A DNA stretch of 64,000 bases from Wurfbainia villosa (GCA_025175895.1 CM046001.1:51645719-51709718); one strand, 5' to 3'. Shown: positions 23,901 to 34,951, numbered from the stretch's first letter. A program made the numbers and translations. The notes: a model not told the origin generated them from the sequence alone.

Positions 23901-23966
23901 TGAAATATGATACAAAAGTCTCTTTACCAATCATCTCATAATCGACACTTAGGGCTAATACTAACA
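20926..23966 (-). mobile_element. Solo LTR I (diverged relative of Q LTR), split by LTR H
   Basis: Starts TGTAGGGATCTTATGCG and ends GGGCTAATACTAACA; about 1.64 kb without H. The central segment (GTGTGACCCTATAGGTTCTCGTAAC and the following ATTGGCAATGCCCCTAAA region) matches the LTR at 1946 and the Q LTR, so it is an older subfamily. Flanks are CTGAG (20921-20925) and CCAAG (23967-23971), a TSD with two differences or a decayed one. Orientation is inferred from the relatives. Confidence 0.75.
21819..23219 (-). mobile_element. Solo LTR H (SIRE-like), 1401 bp
   Basis: Starts TGTTGGAGGATCATGGCC, then CTAGAAGGGGGGTTGAATAGC, and ends CAATTGTACAAACA. TSD ATTCT at 21814-21818 and 23220-23224. It carries GTCGAC palindromes (22340-22680) and hairpin repeats (22960-23130). 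No internal sequence follows, so it is a solo LTR. It lies inside LTR I, which lies inside LTR A, which cuts gypsy P: four levels of nesting. Confidence 0.88.
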
Positions 23967-24137
23967 CCAAGACCCATGCTTGGACTTTCCATACCAAGAC
24001 CCATGCTTGGACTTCTCAATTGCCAAGTACCCATGACTTGGACTTTCCATGACAATCACATTGTCAATCGTTTTGTCAAACATCAAAATACTACTCGAGT
24101 CCGGTCAATCGTGACCTAGGTCGATTGCACCAACAAA

Positions 24138-25416
24138 TGTTGATCAGACTTGCGTGGGACTCGAGTAGTATTTTGATGTTTGTCAATATGGTTGGATATG
24201 ATTTGACCATATTACTAGTGGATGATTGGGATATCTAAAGTCATATGGGGGAAATTATTTGGGTGAGATTGTTGGAGCAATCAAACCTCAGGTTAAGGTT
24301 GACCAGACTCGAGGGGAAGTCAAAGTTTGGATACTTGGCATAGAAAGTCCAAGTATGGATACTTGGCAATGGAGAAGTCCAAGTATGAAGGGATTATACT
24401 TTGGTCAAACCTCATGTTCGAGGTTTAACAATTGACTGGAGGTTTTGCCTAATCGACTGGTTCAATGTGGCCGACTCCCACTATGGGACTCAGTTTTTAG
24501 ACTGGGTGGTTTATAGTCAACTGTGTAGGGATAGCATTCGGCTGGTCGAGCAGAAAGTTGACTCCTGCTGTGGGGCTCAACCTTTAGGTTGAGTACTCAG
24601 AGTTGTGTGGCTCAGTAAACGAACTAGGTGCTCAGCAGTCGACTGATGTTAGAGAGTAGTTAGCTGGCCAGTGTGAGCTCGCGAAGGTTGAGTGGTGCTC
24701 GACGGTTGACTTGGAGTGTAAGGTAGTCAACTAGCCATAGGGATCATCTAAGAAGCCTAGGAGAAATAGTGGCCTCGACAAGCAGTCAACTATTGTGGTA
24801 GAGCAGTTGACTAGAGGCTTAATAGCGACAGATCAGATGCAAGGCAGGCTCGACCAGTGCCTTTACTAGGGCTCAGTCAAGGAGGCACCTCGACTTGCGA
24901 AGTTACCGTTGAGTAGTAATGGTCAGAAATCAGCCCGACGCGAAGCTATAAGAGGAGCTCAACGTGGAAGTTTCAGGAGTGGTTTTTTGACGAATTTGAA
25001 GGGGAAACGCTGCTACTTTCCAAACCTTCAAGGCATTCCAAAGCAACCAAAAGAGATCAAGCAAAAGTATTTTTTTTTTAAGTTGTTTCTTATTTGTATT
25101 TTCTTTTACTTGTATTGGTTACTTATTTTGTATAAACTCTTATACAGGGTTTCTCCACCTCTTGATTGTTTCTGAGAAGGAGAAGAGTTATTAGTGGTGT
25201 GGACACTAGAGCTCGCCGTGGCGTAGGAACTGTAGGTTCTGAAACACGTAAATCTCCGTGTTGTGATTGTGTGTGTTTGTCTTTATTTTTATTGTGCATT
25301 TTATTTCTATATTCCGCTGAACACTGATGTATTATAGACAAACATGCGATCCATTGAAGCGAAAGTGAAAGATGTTATTCACTCCCCCCCTCTATCGCAC
25401 GTCCAACGGTCCAACA
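24138..25416 (+). repeat. LTR J, 5' LTR of element K
   Basis: Begins TGTTGATCAGACTTGCGTG and ends ACGGTCCAACA; 1279 bp, plus orientation. Its first 60 bases are roughly the reverse complement of the end of LTR A, as expected for the same superfamily in opposite orientation. A TATA-like TATAAGAGG lies at 24947-24955, upstream of GAGCTC as in sister LTRs. The end includes TTCACTCCCCCCCTCTATCG, the sense form of the family landmark. Confidence 0.82.
24947..24955 (+). promoter_or_regulatory. Possible TATA box of LTR J
   Basis: TATAAGAGG directly before AGCTC; position equivalent to TATA-like boxes of the sister LTRs. Confidence 0.4.
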
Positions 25417-25418
25417 AG

Positions 25419-25431
25419 TGGTATCAGAGCC
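25419..25431 (+). other. Primer-binding site of element K
   Basis: TGGTATCAGAGCC two bases after the LTR end CCAACA; complementary to initiator tRNA-Met. Confidence 0.9.
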
Positions 25432-25447
25432 TTAGGTTGCTCTGCAA

Positions 25448-25452
25448 GGACT
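25448..25452. repeat. Target-site duplication GGACT of LTR L (left)
   Basis: GGACT immediately before TGATGTAATTG and repeated at 27299-27303 after CTCCAATA. Confidence 0.85.
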
Positions 25453-27298
25453 TGATGTAATTGAGAGGTGTCCTAAGACAATCGCCTTAGAAGTTATTAA
25501 TAAAATTCACTATTTGAATATACATTATTTATTTATTTGATTGGATCTTAAACTCATGTACTGAAGTCCACAATATGATGCATGGCATGAAAGAAATTAT
25601 GATTGGATCACAATTAGTGGGTATCTTATCATGTGTAATCATGTAAGTATTGAAACTATTCCTAGTCAATGAATTGATGAGATTGGACATCGTCAATTCT
25701 ATGAGACTAGCACATGTTATGCTCCTTGGTTTATCCAAGTATTCGGTACTCACTGAATGGAAGCATAGGGATGCTGAGAGTGAACATGTGGATGCTAGTT
25801 ATGGTAACTAATTCATTGAAGTGACCTACTATGAGACTTCATATGGTTCTATATGTCGTTGAAGATCTCACTATAGCTCGAGTGCAAGCTTCCTTAGACT
25901 TGAGGTATTCAAGTCACCTTGATCATGACGTCTTATACTTTGACTTCTTCGTAGTCATCTCCATAGGAGATGTAACTCCGGGATGATTGGGCATAAGCCA
26001 AAGTGATCAAAGGTGTTTGAATATCCCACAGACGATTCACCACTCCTGATAAAGAAGATGTATACCCTAGGCCTCTTATCAGGATTGTTACTCAGAAGTC
26101 TTTGGCCAGAGCAAACATGTTAAGAAGACTAACTTGGATATTCAAACATGTTACTCAGAAGTCTTCTTGAGAACATGTAGAAGTAACTTGAATCCACAGG
26201 ATAAGGAAACTAACTTGGGCTAGGTGTGACGTAGTCAGCCTAGTGGGGACGAACACACAGACCATGTCCTGAACCAAGTGGGTATAGGATGAGTGAAAGG
26301 AACAAGGCACGACAACTGTAACTGATGAAGGGTTCAGAAACGTTCTGGAGTCGATTTAGACTTTTCGGTCAATTGGAGGTCATGATGTACTGCTAGGTTC
26401 CACTCATGATCTATTCATAATTAAAGGGTTAATTATAAATGTCCAACATAACCGGGAACCTATTGGGTCACAAGCACTACGGGGTGATCTTGAGATGTAA
26501 AACAAGTCTGAGAATGAGATTCTCGATGAGAGAGGATATATCTGGTTGGACCAGACCAAGGGGGGTGCGAAACGGAGGCTATGGAACCTCCTATGGCCTT
26601 GTCGGACTTAGCACGGTCATATCACACCTAAACGAAGTCAAACGGACCATACAGAGCCTCACATGGTCGTGCCTAACTTGGTACAGGTCATGCCTGACTC
26701 TGGACAAAATCGACCAAAGTTTGGGTTGTGTCTAGAAGGACAAATGGTTGGTCATGTGTCCTAGCACGGTCGACCATGTGTAAGACACATGACCGTGTCG
26801 CATCTTTGTCGTTTTTGGAGATTTATCTTATGGAAATTTCTTGGGTTATTCTTACTTTAATTATGGGATAATTATGGTAAGATAGGTTCTGTTTAAGCCT
26901 CCTAAGATGCCCTAATCAAGAGATCTATAAATAGATCCCTTGATAATCTTTGGAGATATGAGTTTCTCTTAGGTTTTCCTTGGTAGTCGTCTCTCTCTCT
27001 TTTCTTCTCTTGTCTCCGCCGATTGGTTAGCACCAATCAGAGACAAAAGCTTGCTGCTCTAGGAGTTGTCTCAAGTGATCCTGACGTGGATACTGATAGA
27101 GGCAAGGCCCGTTGGTCTTGCTTGTGGTTTCGACGGATTCGAAAGAATTTCGAAGGTATAACTTCTCCTTCTCCATTTGTGTGTTTACGTGTGATTATGC
27201 CAAAGAAAGTTTTCCTGGACCTCAGGGGATGTTTGGGATGTAATAAAAATTATTTTATTCATTTTATTCCACTGTGCATGATCCCGGAATCTCCAATA
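25453..27298 (+). mobile_element. Solo LTR L, diverged relative of copia R LTR
   Basis: Starts TGATGTAATTGAGAGG and ends AATCTCCAATA; 1846 bp with TSD GGACT. The first 600 bp align by eye with the reverse complement of the R LTR (for example TTGATTGGATCTTAAACTCAT and GACTAGCAC), but with many differences and different ends. It is therefore an older or sister family in plus orientation. A strong TATA box CTATAAATAG lies at 26925-26934. The stretch 26600-26810 contains CACGGTCG/CATGGTCGTG words. Confidence 0.82.
26925..26934 (+). promoter_or_regulatory. TATA box of LTR L
   Basis: CTATAAATAG, a near-consensus plant TATA box, about 370 bp before the LTR end and followed by a CT-rich stretch (26990-27010), as in plant 5' leaders. 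Confidence 0.55.
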
Positions 27299-27342
27299 GG
27301 ACTGACCTCCATGAGAGCACTAGCACTAGAGGAGAAGAAGGA

Positions 27343-28312
27343 ATGGAGTTAACAAAGCTTGGACTAGGTCGTGGCATCAACACTCCCATTACTTACTAAG
27401 TCTACGAATTTGGGGGTTTCGACAAATGGAAGGAGAGTATAGAAACCTTCCTTATGATGAATATCGAAGATTGGTTCATCTTAGCGGAAGGGTTCGAACC
27501 CCCCATGGATAAGAAGGGAAGATTCCTCAAAATCAAGAAATGGACCAAGGTGCAATGGTAAAAATTTAAGACCGAGGTTAAGGTAACAAAGTTTTTAACA
27601 AATTTAATACCTAATGATATTTTGTTCAAGTTAGGGGACTATATGGATGCCAAGGAGTTGTGGAGCAAGTTGGTAAAATTTCATGAGAAACCTCAATCAG
27701 TCCATGACGATAAGGAAGAATCCAAGGAGGAGGAAGAAAGCTTATCCTCTCTAGAGCTTGAAGAATCGGAGGTTGAGAGGTGCTCAACATCCAAGATAGA
27801 AGAAATAAAAGAGGCCTCCAATTCTAGAATTGAGGGGGAGAAGATTAGGCCTTCAATGTCAAAGGAAGAGAAAGAGGAGTCATCTACTTCTGGACAAAAT
27901 GAAGAACAAATTCAAGACTCTCCTCTAGGTAACTCAAATGCAATTTCTAAACATAAAATCATATAACCTGCTTTGAGTGTAGGGAACAAGGGTATTACAA
28001 AAGTAAGTGCCCAAAAAGAATTAAGAAGGCTCAACCGATACCAAAGGTAAGGGAGAAGACCAAAGAAGTCGGAGCCCCAATTCACAAGAGCAAGGAACAC
28101 ATTGTGTTCTTCAAATGTAATAAAAAAGGGGATTATAGGAGCCCATGTTTGAGGGGGAGTCACCCTTGCAAGGATAAAGGAGGAGCTTCACATGCAGGGG
28201 GAGCTAAGCAAACCCTAAGATAATATTTAATAATGCTCTTTCTTTATGTAACGATAAAAAACATGCTAGGAATGATTTTAATGCACTTGCTATTATTAAT
28301 CATGAAAAGCAT
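27343..28312 (+). pseudogene. SIRE-like gag of element K, 5' part
   Basis: ATG at 27343 gives MELTKLGLGRGINTP and, after a stop, FGGFDKWKESIETFLMM, IEDWFILAEGFEPP, LIPNDILFKLGDYMDAKELW and an acidic region rich in Glu and Ser. This is collinear with the gag of E. Stops occur near 27397, 27560 and 27964. The zinc-knuckle region (27970-28150) is recognisable as CFECREQGYYKSKC in another frame and FKCNKKGDYRSPC. It is interrupted by CACTA-1 at 28313; the host codons continue at 33422. Confidence 0.8.
28310..28312. repeat. Target-site duplication CAT of CACTA-1 (left)
   Basis: CAT before the 5' CACTA end and again at 33419-33421 after the 3' TAGTG end. A 3-bp TSD is diagnostic of CACTA elements. 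Confidence 0.92.
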
Positions 28313-28339
28313 CACTACAATAAAAATGCTAAAAGACAA

Positions 28340-28690
28340 CATCACAAAGACAATGGTTTTAGGATAAACCATTGTAATTTTGATAAAAGACAATAGTTTT
28401 TAACAAAATTGTTGCCTTTGAGCGCTCATATAACACAAAAGACAACGATTTTATACTATCCGTTGTCATTTGAGCATATTTTTTTTAATCAACAATGCAT
28501 TTTACAATGATTTTCCAAAACTGTTGTCTTTATGAACTTTTTATTATCTTAATAACAGTTGAAACAACGGTAAAATGAACCGTTGTCAATGAAAATGTTT
28601 TCACAATGTTTACTATAACAGTCAAAAACCGTTGTCATTTTGATAATAATACAATGGTTATAAACCATTATCAATGAAAATATAACGATT
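28340..28690. repeat. Left subterminal repeats of CACTA-1
   Basis: About a dozen degenerate copies of AACCGTTGTC and its complement in both orientations, alternating with AT-rich spacers. The equivalent array of CACTA-2 lies at 48757-49090. Confidence 0.78.
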
Positions 28691-28867
28691 GTCTTTTTCC
28701 CACCTTTAAATTCATATAAAAAATTGGGACACATATATGACTTTTATTAGTAATCATAAAAAAATAAATAAATAAAAGGTCTTATACCTAAGAAGCATAC
28801 ATCTGAAATCACAACCCTTCGTCTGAAAAATACTCCATTGTCGGTGTGATCCCAAAGCCTCATGGCT

Positions 28868-29119
28868 ACTGTAGCCTAGCTACACGGTGGGCAACTATTA
28901 GTCGAGCAATTTGTGTGCGATGCAATGACCAAAGAACTCTGCCTTCCACCCTCCCATTTCCTCTATCAGCACCTCTTTCTCCTTTCCGACCAAGAACCCT
29001 ACGACATCTTCCCGTGGCAGGAGGCTGAGCATCGCTTGGTGGTGCTCATGCGTCGTGTGACTTACCATAATCTTTTGAACGACGACGAGGCCGCAAGGAG
29101 ATATCAAAAAATAAAATAA
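28868..29119 (+). pseudogene. Unidentified ORF fragment in CACTA-1
   Basis: The frame from about 28868 through ATG 28913 reads EQFVCDAMTKELCLPPSHF and then EPYDIFPWQEAEHRLVV, ending at a stop at 29117-29119. Its GC-rich codons and dense aromatic and acidic pattern differ from the AT-rich surroundings, so it looks like host coding sequence captured by the transposon. I do not recognise the family. There is no complementary zinc finger or catalytic motif. It may be one exon with lost partners. Confidence 0.4.
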
Positions 29120-29329
29120 TAATAATAAATACCCTTAGTTAATTAAAAAATTATCTTATGGAATTTATCAGGGATTTTTGTAAAAAAAAATCTGATTTTA
29201 AATGGAATTCATATGATATTTTATGGGGATAAAATGAATAAGTTTTTATAGGGCCAAATTAAGTTATCAATTAACGAGGGATTAATAATATCGATTAACC
29301 GAGGTTTAATATCAAAACCTGAGTTCCTT

Positions 29330-29801
29330 ATTTCCTCTCATTTCTCCTGACTCCTCATTCTCGATTCCCTTTCTTCCGATTTCTTCATCTCAAATCACAC
29401 GAACCCTATTTCTTCTCTTCCGTCATCCTTTCTTCGTTCAATTCCGATTGAAGCCATCTCCTCCTCACTGTCCGCTTGTCGGTCAGCCTCCATCGTGAGC
29501 GACAACCCGACATAGCCTTCTGTCTCTACATCGGGCATCACCAGCACAACTTGCAGATCGCTACTCCTCTACCCAACTTGCGCTGTCCTTGATCATCGCG
29601 GGGCTAGCCACACTGCGAGTTCAATCTGCCATTGTTATCGTCTCTTTCTTCCTCGTTGATTCACCTTCAGCTGCCGTTTCTTCCTTTTCACCCAATCGTG
29701 CAGATTGGATCTGCCGCCTATCTTCCGATTCAACAACAGCAAGCATCCGCCGATCATTTCTTCGGGCATTCGTCGCCAAGGATAAGGAAGAGCTCGACCA
29801 G
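29330..29801 (+). other. CT-rich 5'UTR-like stretch and possible first exon in CACTA-1
   Basis: 29330-29480 is rich in TTCTCTTCC/CTCCTC, typical of plant 5' untranslated regions. An ORF from ATG 29589 runs through a possible donor site GACCAG|GTAGAATT at 29801/29802. The protein (LATLRVQSAIVIVSFFLVDS and onwards) has a hydrophobic start but no family I recognise. It could be the leader exon of the captured RING gene or unrelated. Confidence 0.35.
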
Positions 29802-30946
29802 GTAGAATTCCATTTCCATTAGGATTATGGTTCTAGAAACTGACACAGCAGAAACACGAACTTTGTTGATGGTTTGATTTTGCAATTGTTTCTAACTTAA
29901 GAGTGTCTTATTTCTGGGTTACTTATGGTGATTTCTTTTCAACAATATGGCAAATAGATTGATTAATTGACCGTTCAAAGATGATAACTATTGCTGGCCC
30001 AAAAAATTGCCCTTCATTTAGTTAGTGAAAGCCTAGTAACTTGCAATTTTTACTCCCCATGTTATCTTCATCATTCATCTTTGTTATTGTTGCTGCCCTC
30101 TCTTTCGTGGTTTATGAAAAAGCCCAACCCTTGTTAACATTGGGATCTTCTTAAACTTTGGTTGAAATCCACCATTGATCATTGAACATAAGCTCCTGCG
30201 ATTCACTCTCCTCAAAGTGCATATAACTTTATCTTAACCTTTATGTCATTTCTTATTTCTATTTCAGTGATAGTCATGGAAAAATGAATTCCAAAGCTGA
30301 GAGTTCTACTGTAAGAAATTTCATGTTGTTACCACAGTTAAATTATCACTAATGTTATTATTACTTCTTTTCCTAGCTTGTCACATCAACGGATTTAATT
30401 ATATATATAGGCTAAATGTACCAGAAAAAATAGTTAAATCAATTGAATTTATCCTAGTCTTTCCATTCTCTGATTTTATTTTATTTTTTTAACATAATTT
30501 GGCATGCTAATTTTTTTAAAAAAAAATTGATGAATTTTACCGGAACTTTGATAAAAATTGGTCTATGTTTCATATGTCTCAAATAAGAAATTTTATTATG
30601 ATTTCAGTTTAGAAATATTAAATTCCTCATGCAGTGTAATTTTGTAAAATCTTGAAAACTTTATTGTTCTTTATGGTAGTTTTCATTATGTTCAATTATT
30701 ATTCCCATGGTATAGGTTTAATTTACCTTTCAACTCTCTAATTATAGTTTTTCTTTGACAACTCTATCTTCTATAGTCACACAGTAAATTAAACTTGGCT
30801 TTGTTCATCTTATGTTTTACAACAACTTGTGCATAATCTCTTTTCAGTTAACCTATGTAGTATCTCTTTTGAGTAGTTGCATTTGTTGGCTCATCCAAGT
30901 AGACTAATAGTGAAGATTTGTCTCCATTTAAAACCATTTGTTTCAG

Positions 30947-31111
30947 ATTGCATTGGTTCTGCATTTAATGCTAAGGGAGTGATGCAATGCCCAAATTATC
31001 GAAAAGTTGAAGAAGAAAATTGGCTGTATGCAAATGGTTGTTGTCCAACACCATACTTCGTTAATGAATTGATTCATGATGGAGACCTGTACAATCATAG
31101 TCACATTGAAA
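30947..31111 (+). pseudogene. Captured exon of an RFI2/IPI1-like RING E3 ligase gene
   Basis: Preceded by an acceptor TTGTTTCAG and ended by a donor-like GAAA|GTGTAT. The exon reads DCIGSAFNAKGVMQCPNYRK and then NWLYANGC, PTPYF and GDLYNHSHIE. This resembles the exon of plant RFI2-type RING ubiquitin ligases that carries the last zinc ligands of the C3HC4 RING. The final ligand is altered: CPNY where a RING has Cys-Pro-x-Cys. The frame is open across the exon. Upstream RING residues (first four ligands) are not found in the element, so no functional RING can form. Identity is from memory of the family and needs a search. Confidence 0.65.
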
Positions 31112-32490
31112 GTGTATGCTACCAACTTGAATCGTTGCGCTCTTTGATTTTGCATCTGTTTGTTGTGTAAACTCTGATAATGTATCAAATTTAGAAATTG
31201 AGCATTTTGAATCTCATTATTTAAAAAGAACATTTTGACGGGCCCTTTTTACACAGTTTTTACGAGTGTAGTGGCTTCTCTTTTGTTCCATTTTCCCATT
31301 GTCTCATTGTTTTTTTTTTCAAATTTTTTGCTTTAGTAGTATTTTATTTTCAGTATATTTCTTTCCAACCATATCATGTTTTCTTTGGTCACGTGTTCTT
31401 TCATTTTATCTGTTTGTCCAACCAATCGGAGGTCATTGGTGCCCAGTCAGCGACTTGGCAAGAATTCCATCATTGTTTGAGTAAGTTCTGCATTTCATAT
31501 GATCTTTATGTATAATGACAATTCCAATTTATTATGAGATAATGACTAGATCAATAGTGCTATTTTATTGCTTTGACAATTAATAATCACACTCGGTATC
31601 TTGGACTAAACTTGTTGGGGGCCTCAACAATTAATGTTTTTTCATCATTATATGTTGTTTATTTTTCTTATATTTCTTAAGTGTAAAGTCCTGGTTATTT
31701 AGCTAGGATTAGCAACGGATTGAACCTTTGAGCATGCTTAAACCTATTTGGTTTGTAAATTTTTTTCTGAAAACTTTCTTCGTTCTTAGAATATGGAATT
31801 TGAAAGTTGAAAAAATAAAAAATAAAAATAAAGCAGTTGTTACCTCCTGCCAATGACATATTTGAATTTATTAAAAGGGAATGAGGTGATAAATATTTGT
31901 TTTTTTTTAATTTCTTATGTCTTTATTTAATTTTTCTTAAAACTACAGACTGAAAATAAATTGTATCAATTACTTTGCCCTTCAAGATGCATAGAAGCAA
32001 GTACTTTCGATTGTTCAGTTATCATGTTCTATTTTATCTGGGTGTTCATTACTTAATAATTCACCATCATCTTTAAGCTATGGTTTTCTCAACTATGCTA
32101 ATGATTATTTATTACATACCAAAAAAAAGTCTTCATTAAAATCATTTATTCATGAAGTAAAATATCATGCTTTGTAGTTGGTATAAGATTTATATAATCG
32201 ACAGACAAATAATTATTTTCATATAGATAAAAATATAATTGCTAAATCATCGATTTCCCCCTTCTGTAGTAGGAAGGTTTGGCAAGCATTTTATTTACAT
32301 TTGTCCGGTAGTAAGGATGGATGGAGAATGCTGGAAAAATGGAGGAGCAAATAGACGACAAACAAAGAGAAAATGTTGAAGCACCTAAAAAAGCCATCTG
32401 AAAATGGGCAGTTGACGCTTAATCCTTTGTTGATTATTACATAGTATTCAAAGTATTCAATAGTTTACATTTTCACTCATTTATTCATAT

Positions 32491-32594
32491 GCAGTTCACA
32501 AAAGCTATGATAGCTGCCAAGGAAATTGATGAAGTACGTTCGGAGTGGGCTGAATACATACAAGGGAATATATCTGATGAATAGGAAATTTAGG
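32491..32594 (+). pseudogene. Last exon of Ulp1-like protease remnant, CACTA-1
   Basis: After acceptor ATATGCAG (32487-32494), the exon reads FTKAMIAAKEIDEVRSEWAEYI and ends with stops near 32582. It is the same exon as 52826-52917 in CACTA-2, and resembles the C-terminal tail of Ulp1 (C48) cysteine proteases carried by plant transposons. In CACTA-1 I find no catalytic exons. Confidence 0.6.
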
Positions 32595-32959
32595 TATCCA
32601 TAAATCTTTTGATTAGATGTTGTAATCTATAAGTGTTTTGGTTATTCATAACTCTTTTGGTGTAGTATATACTGAGTATATTATGTGTAGTTGTTTTGTT
32701 ACAAGTGCTATTGTAATATATGTTTTTAAGGGTAATCATTTAAAATGAGATGATATGAGTTTGTACTTCATATTGCTACAAGTGCACTTGTACATATAAC
32801 TACAACCCGGTGCACGAAGCTCCCGCAACGCGGGGTACCGGAGAAGGAATCTATTGTACACAGTCTTACCTTGTTTTTTTTGCAAGTGCACTTGTACATA
32901 TGTTTTCTATAATTCTTTTCGAAGTTGTTATATGATGTATATTAAAAATACAATACTAT

Positions 32960-33390
32960 AAATCGACAACGGTTTATTGTTCTCCAGTGTGTGTTGAGAA
33001 ACGACAACAGTTAAAATAACAATACAAACGACAACGGTTATAATCCATTGTCTTTTGTTTTGAAACACAAGGTAAAAAATTGTCGTCTATGTCCCAACAA
33101 ATCCGTAGTAAATCGACGTATTGAGAAAGATAGGGCGTTCAAAGACAATAATTATAACCTATTATATTTTAACTAGAAATACAATGGTGAAAAATCATTG
33201 TCTATGATCCAAAAAAGTCGTGATAAATCGACATGTTGAGAAAGATAGGGCGCTCAAAGATAATGGTGAAAAATCATTGTCGATTTAAGGAAAAGACAAC
33301 TATTTTTATCCGTTGTCTTTGAGTGCCCTATCTTTCTCAATGTGTCAATTTACCATGATTTTTTTGGATAATAGACAATGGTTTTCTACT
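32960..33390. repeat. Right subterminal repeats of CACTA-1
   Basis: Degenerate ACAACGGTTTAT, GACAACGGTTATAATCC and CCGTTGTCTTTG words on both strands. The segment GAGAAAGATAGGGCG is repeated at 33122 and 33238 with an inverted partner (CGCCC/GTGCCCTATCTTTCTC at about 33324), giving a larger inverted repeat. Confidence 0.75.
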
Positions 33391-33421
33391 GTTGTCTATT
33401 AGAATTTTTGTTGTAGTGCAT

Positions 33422-33509
33422 GTTAGAAGTAAGTATTTTTGTTTAGGTGTAAAATCCTATGAATTTAAATCTAAGGACAAATCTAGACCCATTAACTCTA
33501 GGAATACTG
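33422..33509 (+). pseudogene. gag fragment of element K between CACTA-1 and LTR M
   Basis: Continues the K gag after the TSD: HVRSKYFCLGVK and DKSRPINSRN, matching the E gag segment HANRNKYFCLGAK and KDKPRSNNSRS. Ends at LTR M. Confidence 0.75.
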
Positions 33510-33861
33510 TTGATGCAGTGAGCATCACTCCTTAATTTTGATGTATGAACCATAGTTAAAATTTAGGATTCACCTGTGTTCTAATATCAGTGTTAAGTGT
33601 GCAAGCTTAACAGAAAGTCCTAGTAGGTCGCGTTGACCGGATACTAGGCAAATATCTTGACAGATCAGGAGGACCTGACACCAAACTTGAAGTCTAGATG
33701 GGTCACGTGGACCGGACATCCGCATGATCGATTGAGTCGAGACCGAACACCGGCAAAAAGTCCACTGGCCGTGCAGACGGACAATAGTGGAAGCCCCGTG
33801 GGTCGACGGATGTCAAGAGTGGTAAGTCCGACAAGTAAGCCTCGAGTGAAGAGGTGAGACC

Positions 33862-34951
33862 TGTTGGATCGAGAAGCGTCGCTAGAGGGAGGGGGGTGAA
33901 TAGCGAGCGTAAAACTTTCCTTTTCGTTCGTTTAATAATAGAAAGCGCAGTGAAAAAATAAATAACATAATTTATTTTTACTTGGTTCATAGTCCACCGG
34001 CTGCTAATCCAAGGCCCCGCGATCCTTGACCGCGTACGAAGGGGCAATCAACTATCAAGTCTCCTCCTCGTTGAAGGTAGGAGACAACGATCACAAGATC
34101 GAAAGTATGAGAATGAGGCAACAAGCCTACCTCACCTCGTTATGATTAAAACCACTATCAAATACAGTAAATAAAAAATACTTACTGCTGCTACCGACGA
34201 AGAAGATGAAAGCTTGGCGTCGCGTCGACGTTATGACGGCGTTGGAGCTTTGGCGTTGTAGGAGCACTTGAGAATAATCTTGATTGATGTTTGAGGTGGA
34301 GTCCTCCCCTCCTTTTATAGAGTTTTGCCTTGGAATAAGTCTCCTCATCTTTTGGAACTGATCACGAGGTGGTACCATATTTTATCGTGAAGTGGCCACA
34401 TCAAACATTATCCATTTTGACCTAGCGCAAAAGGCTGATTCGTCGCCATCAATCGACTGATGCCTTCCATCAGTCGATTGATGTGCATCAGTCGACTGCC
34501 CAATGACCAACAGTCAACTGCCAGTCTGGTCACTTCCCTGCAGTAAGAGGTTAACACGGAAAATGATAAATACAATGATTTCTTACCATCCGATCTCGAC
34601 CTAGACCTTCCATAGGAAGTCTTAGTCAGATCGCTGCCTACGGTCATCCCCGTATAGAGGACACGACCTTATCATCTCTCACTCAAACGAGCTTACCTCC
34701 GGTCCTTTATGACCTGTCGCTTTGCTTCCGGTCTTCCACCTAGGTTCTTCGACTCCCACGAAGTTCCCCCGGTGTCACCCGACCACCATGATTTCCTGAC
34801 TCGGGATTCATCCGGTGTCGCTGACCTTCGGTTTAGCTTAATCATTTCCTGTACACTTAATTCAACTCATGAGATAACAATATGACCTTAACTTTGGATC
34901 TTTGCCATAATCAAAACCTAGGTTTGATTATCTAGTGCCCCTGCACCAACA
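33862..34951 (-). mobile_element. Solo LTR N (SIRE-like), 1090 bp
   Basis: Starts TGTTGGATCGAGAAGCG, then CTAGAGGGAGGGGGGTGAATAGC, and ends CCCCTGCACCAACA. Flanks are AGACC (33857-33861) and AGGTC (34952-34956), a TSD differing by two transitions. Minus-strand TATA box CTATAAAAGG at 34311-34320. Three GTCGA-containing CAGTCGACTG-like words at 34445-34520. Its closest relative here is LTR O. Confidence 0.82.
34311..34320 (-). promoter_or_regulatory. TATA box of LTR N
   Basis: Minus strand reads CTATAAAAGG, a strong plant TATA box, followed by AGGGGAGGACTCC. Confidence 0.55.

Larger units (their letters stand above)
17691..24135 (-). mobile_element. LTR A (SIRE-like), minus, with nested insertions
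   Basis: Starts TGTTGGGGATCG followed by CTAGAGGAGGGGGTGAATAGC and ends GATTGCACCAACA, the LTR family shared with F, E and H. Own length is about 2.1 kb once the insertions 18399-19680 and 20926-23966 are removed. It contains GTCGAC-rich palindromes (18200-18250, 19740-19980) and CCAAG/CTTGG hairpin repeats (20180-20250, 20640-20925, 23967-24060). It ends two bases before LTR J in the opposite direction and has no matching TSD (TTAGA at left, AATGT at right), so the right flank was altered. Confidence 0.8.
28313..33418 (+). mobile_element. CACTA (En/Spm-type) transposon 1, 5106 bp, with captured gene pieces
   Basis: Ends are CACTACAATAAAAAT and (reverse complement of right end) CACTACAACAAAAAT. 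They form 28-bp imperfect TIRs (28313-28340, 33391-33418) with a 3-bp TSD CAT. Both ends carry subterminal arrays of GACAACGGTT/AACCGTTGTC words (28340-28690 and 32960-33400), the expected transposase-binding region. No transposase is visible, so the element is non-autonomous. The interior holds an exon of a RING-finger gene, a short unknown ORF, a 5'UTR-like CT-rich stretch and the last exon of an Ulp1-like protease. Confidence 0.88.

Noticed and set aside
28340..28690. Possible CRISPR-like array of short regularly spaced repeats
   Set aside because: Repeats are degenerate, in both orientations and adjacent to CACTA TIRs; they are subterminal transposase-binding repeats in a plant genome.
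30943..31233. 96-codon minus-strand ORF opposite the RING exon
   Set aside because: Shadow of the RFI2-like exon, which has splice borders and family motifs on the plus strand.
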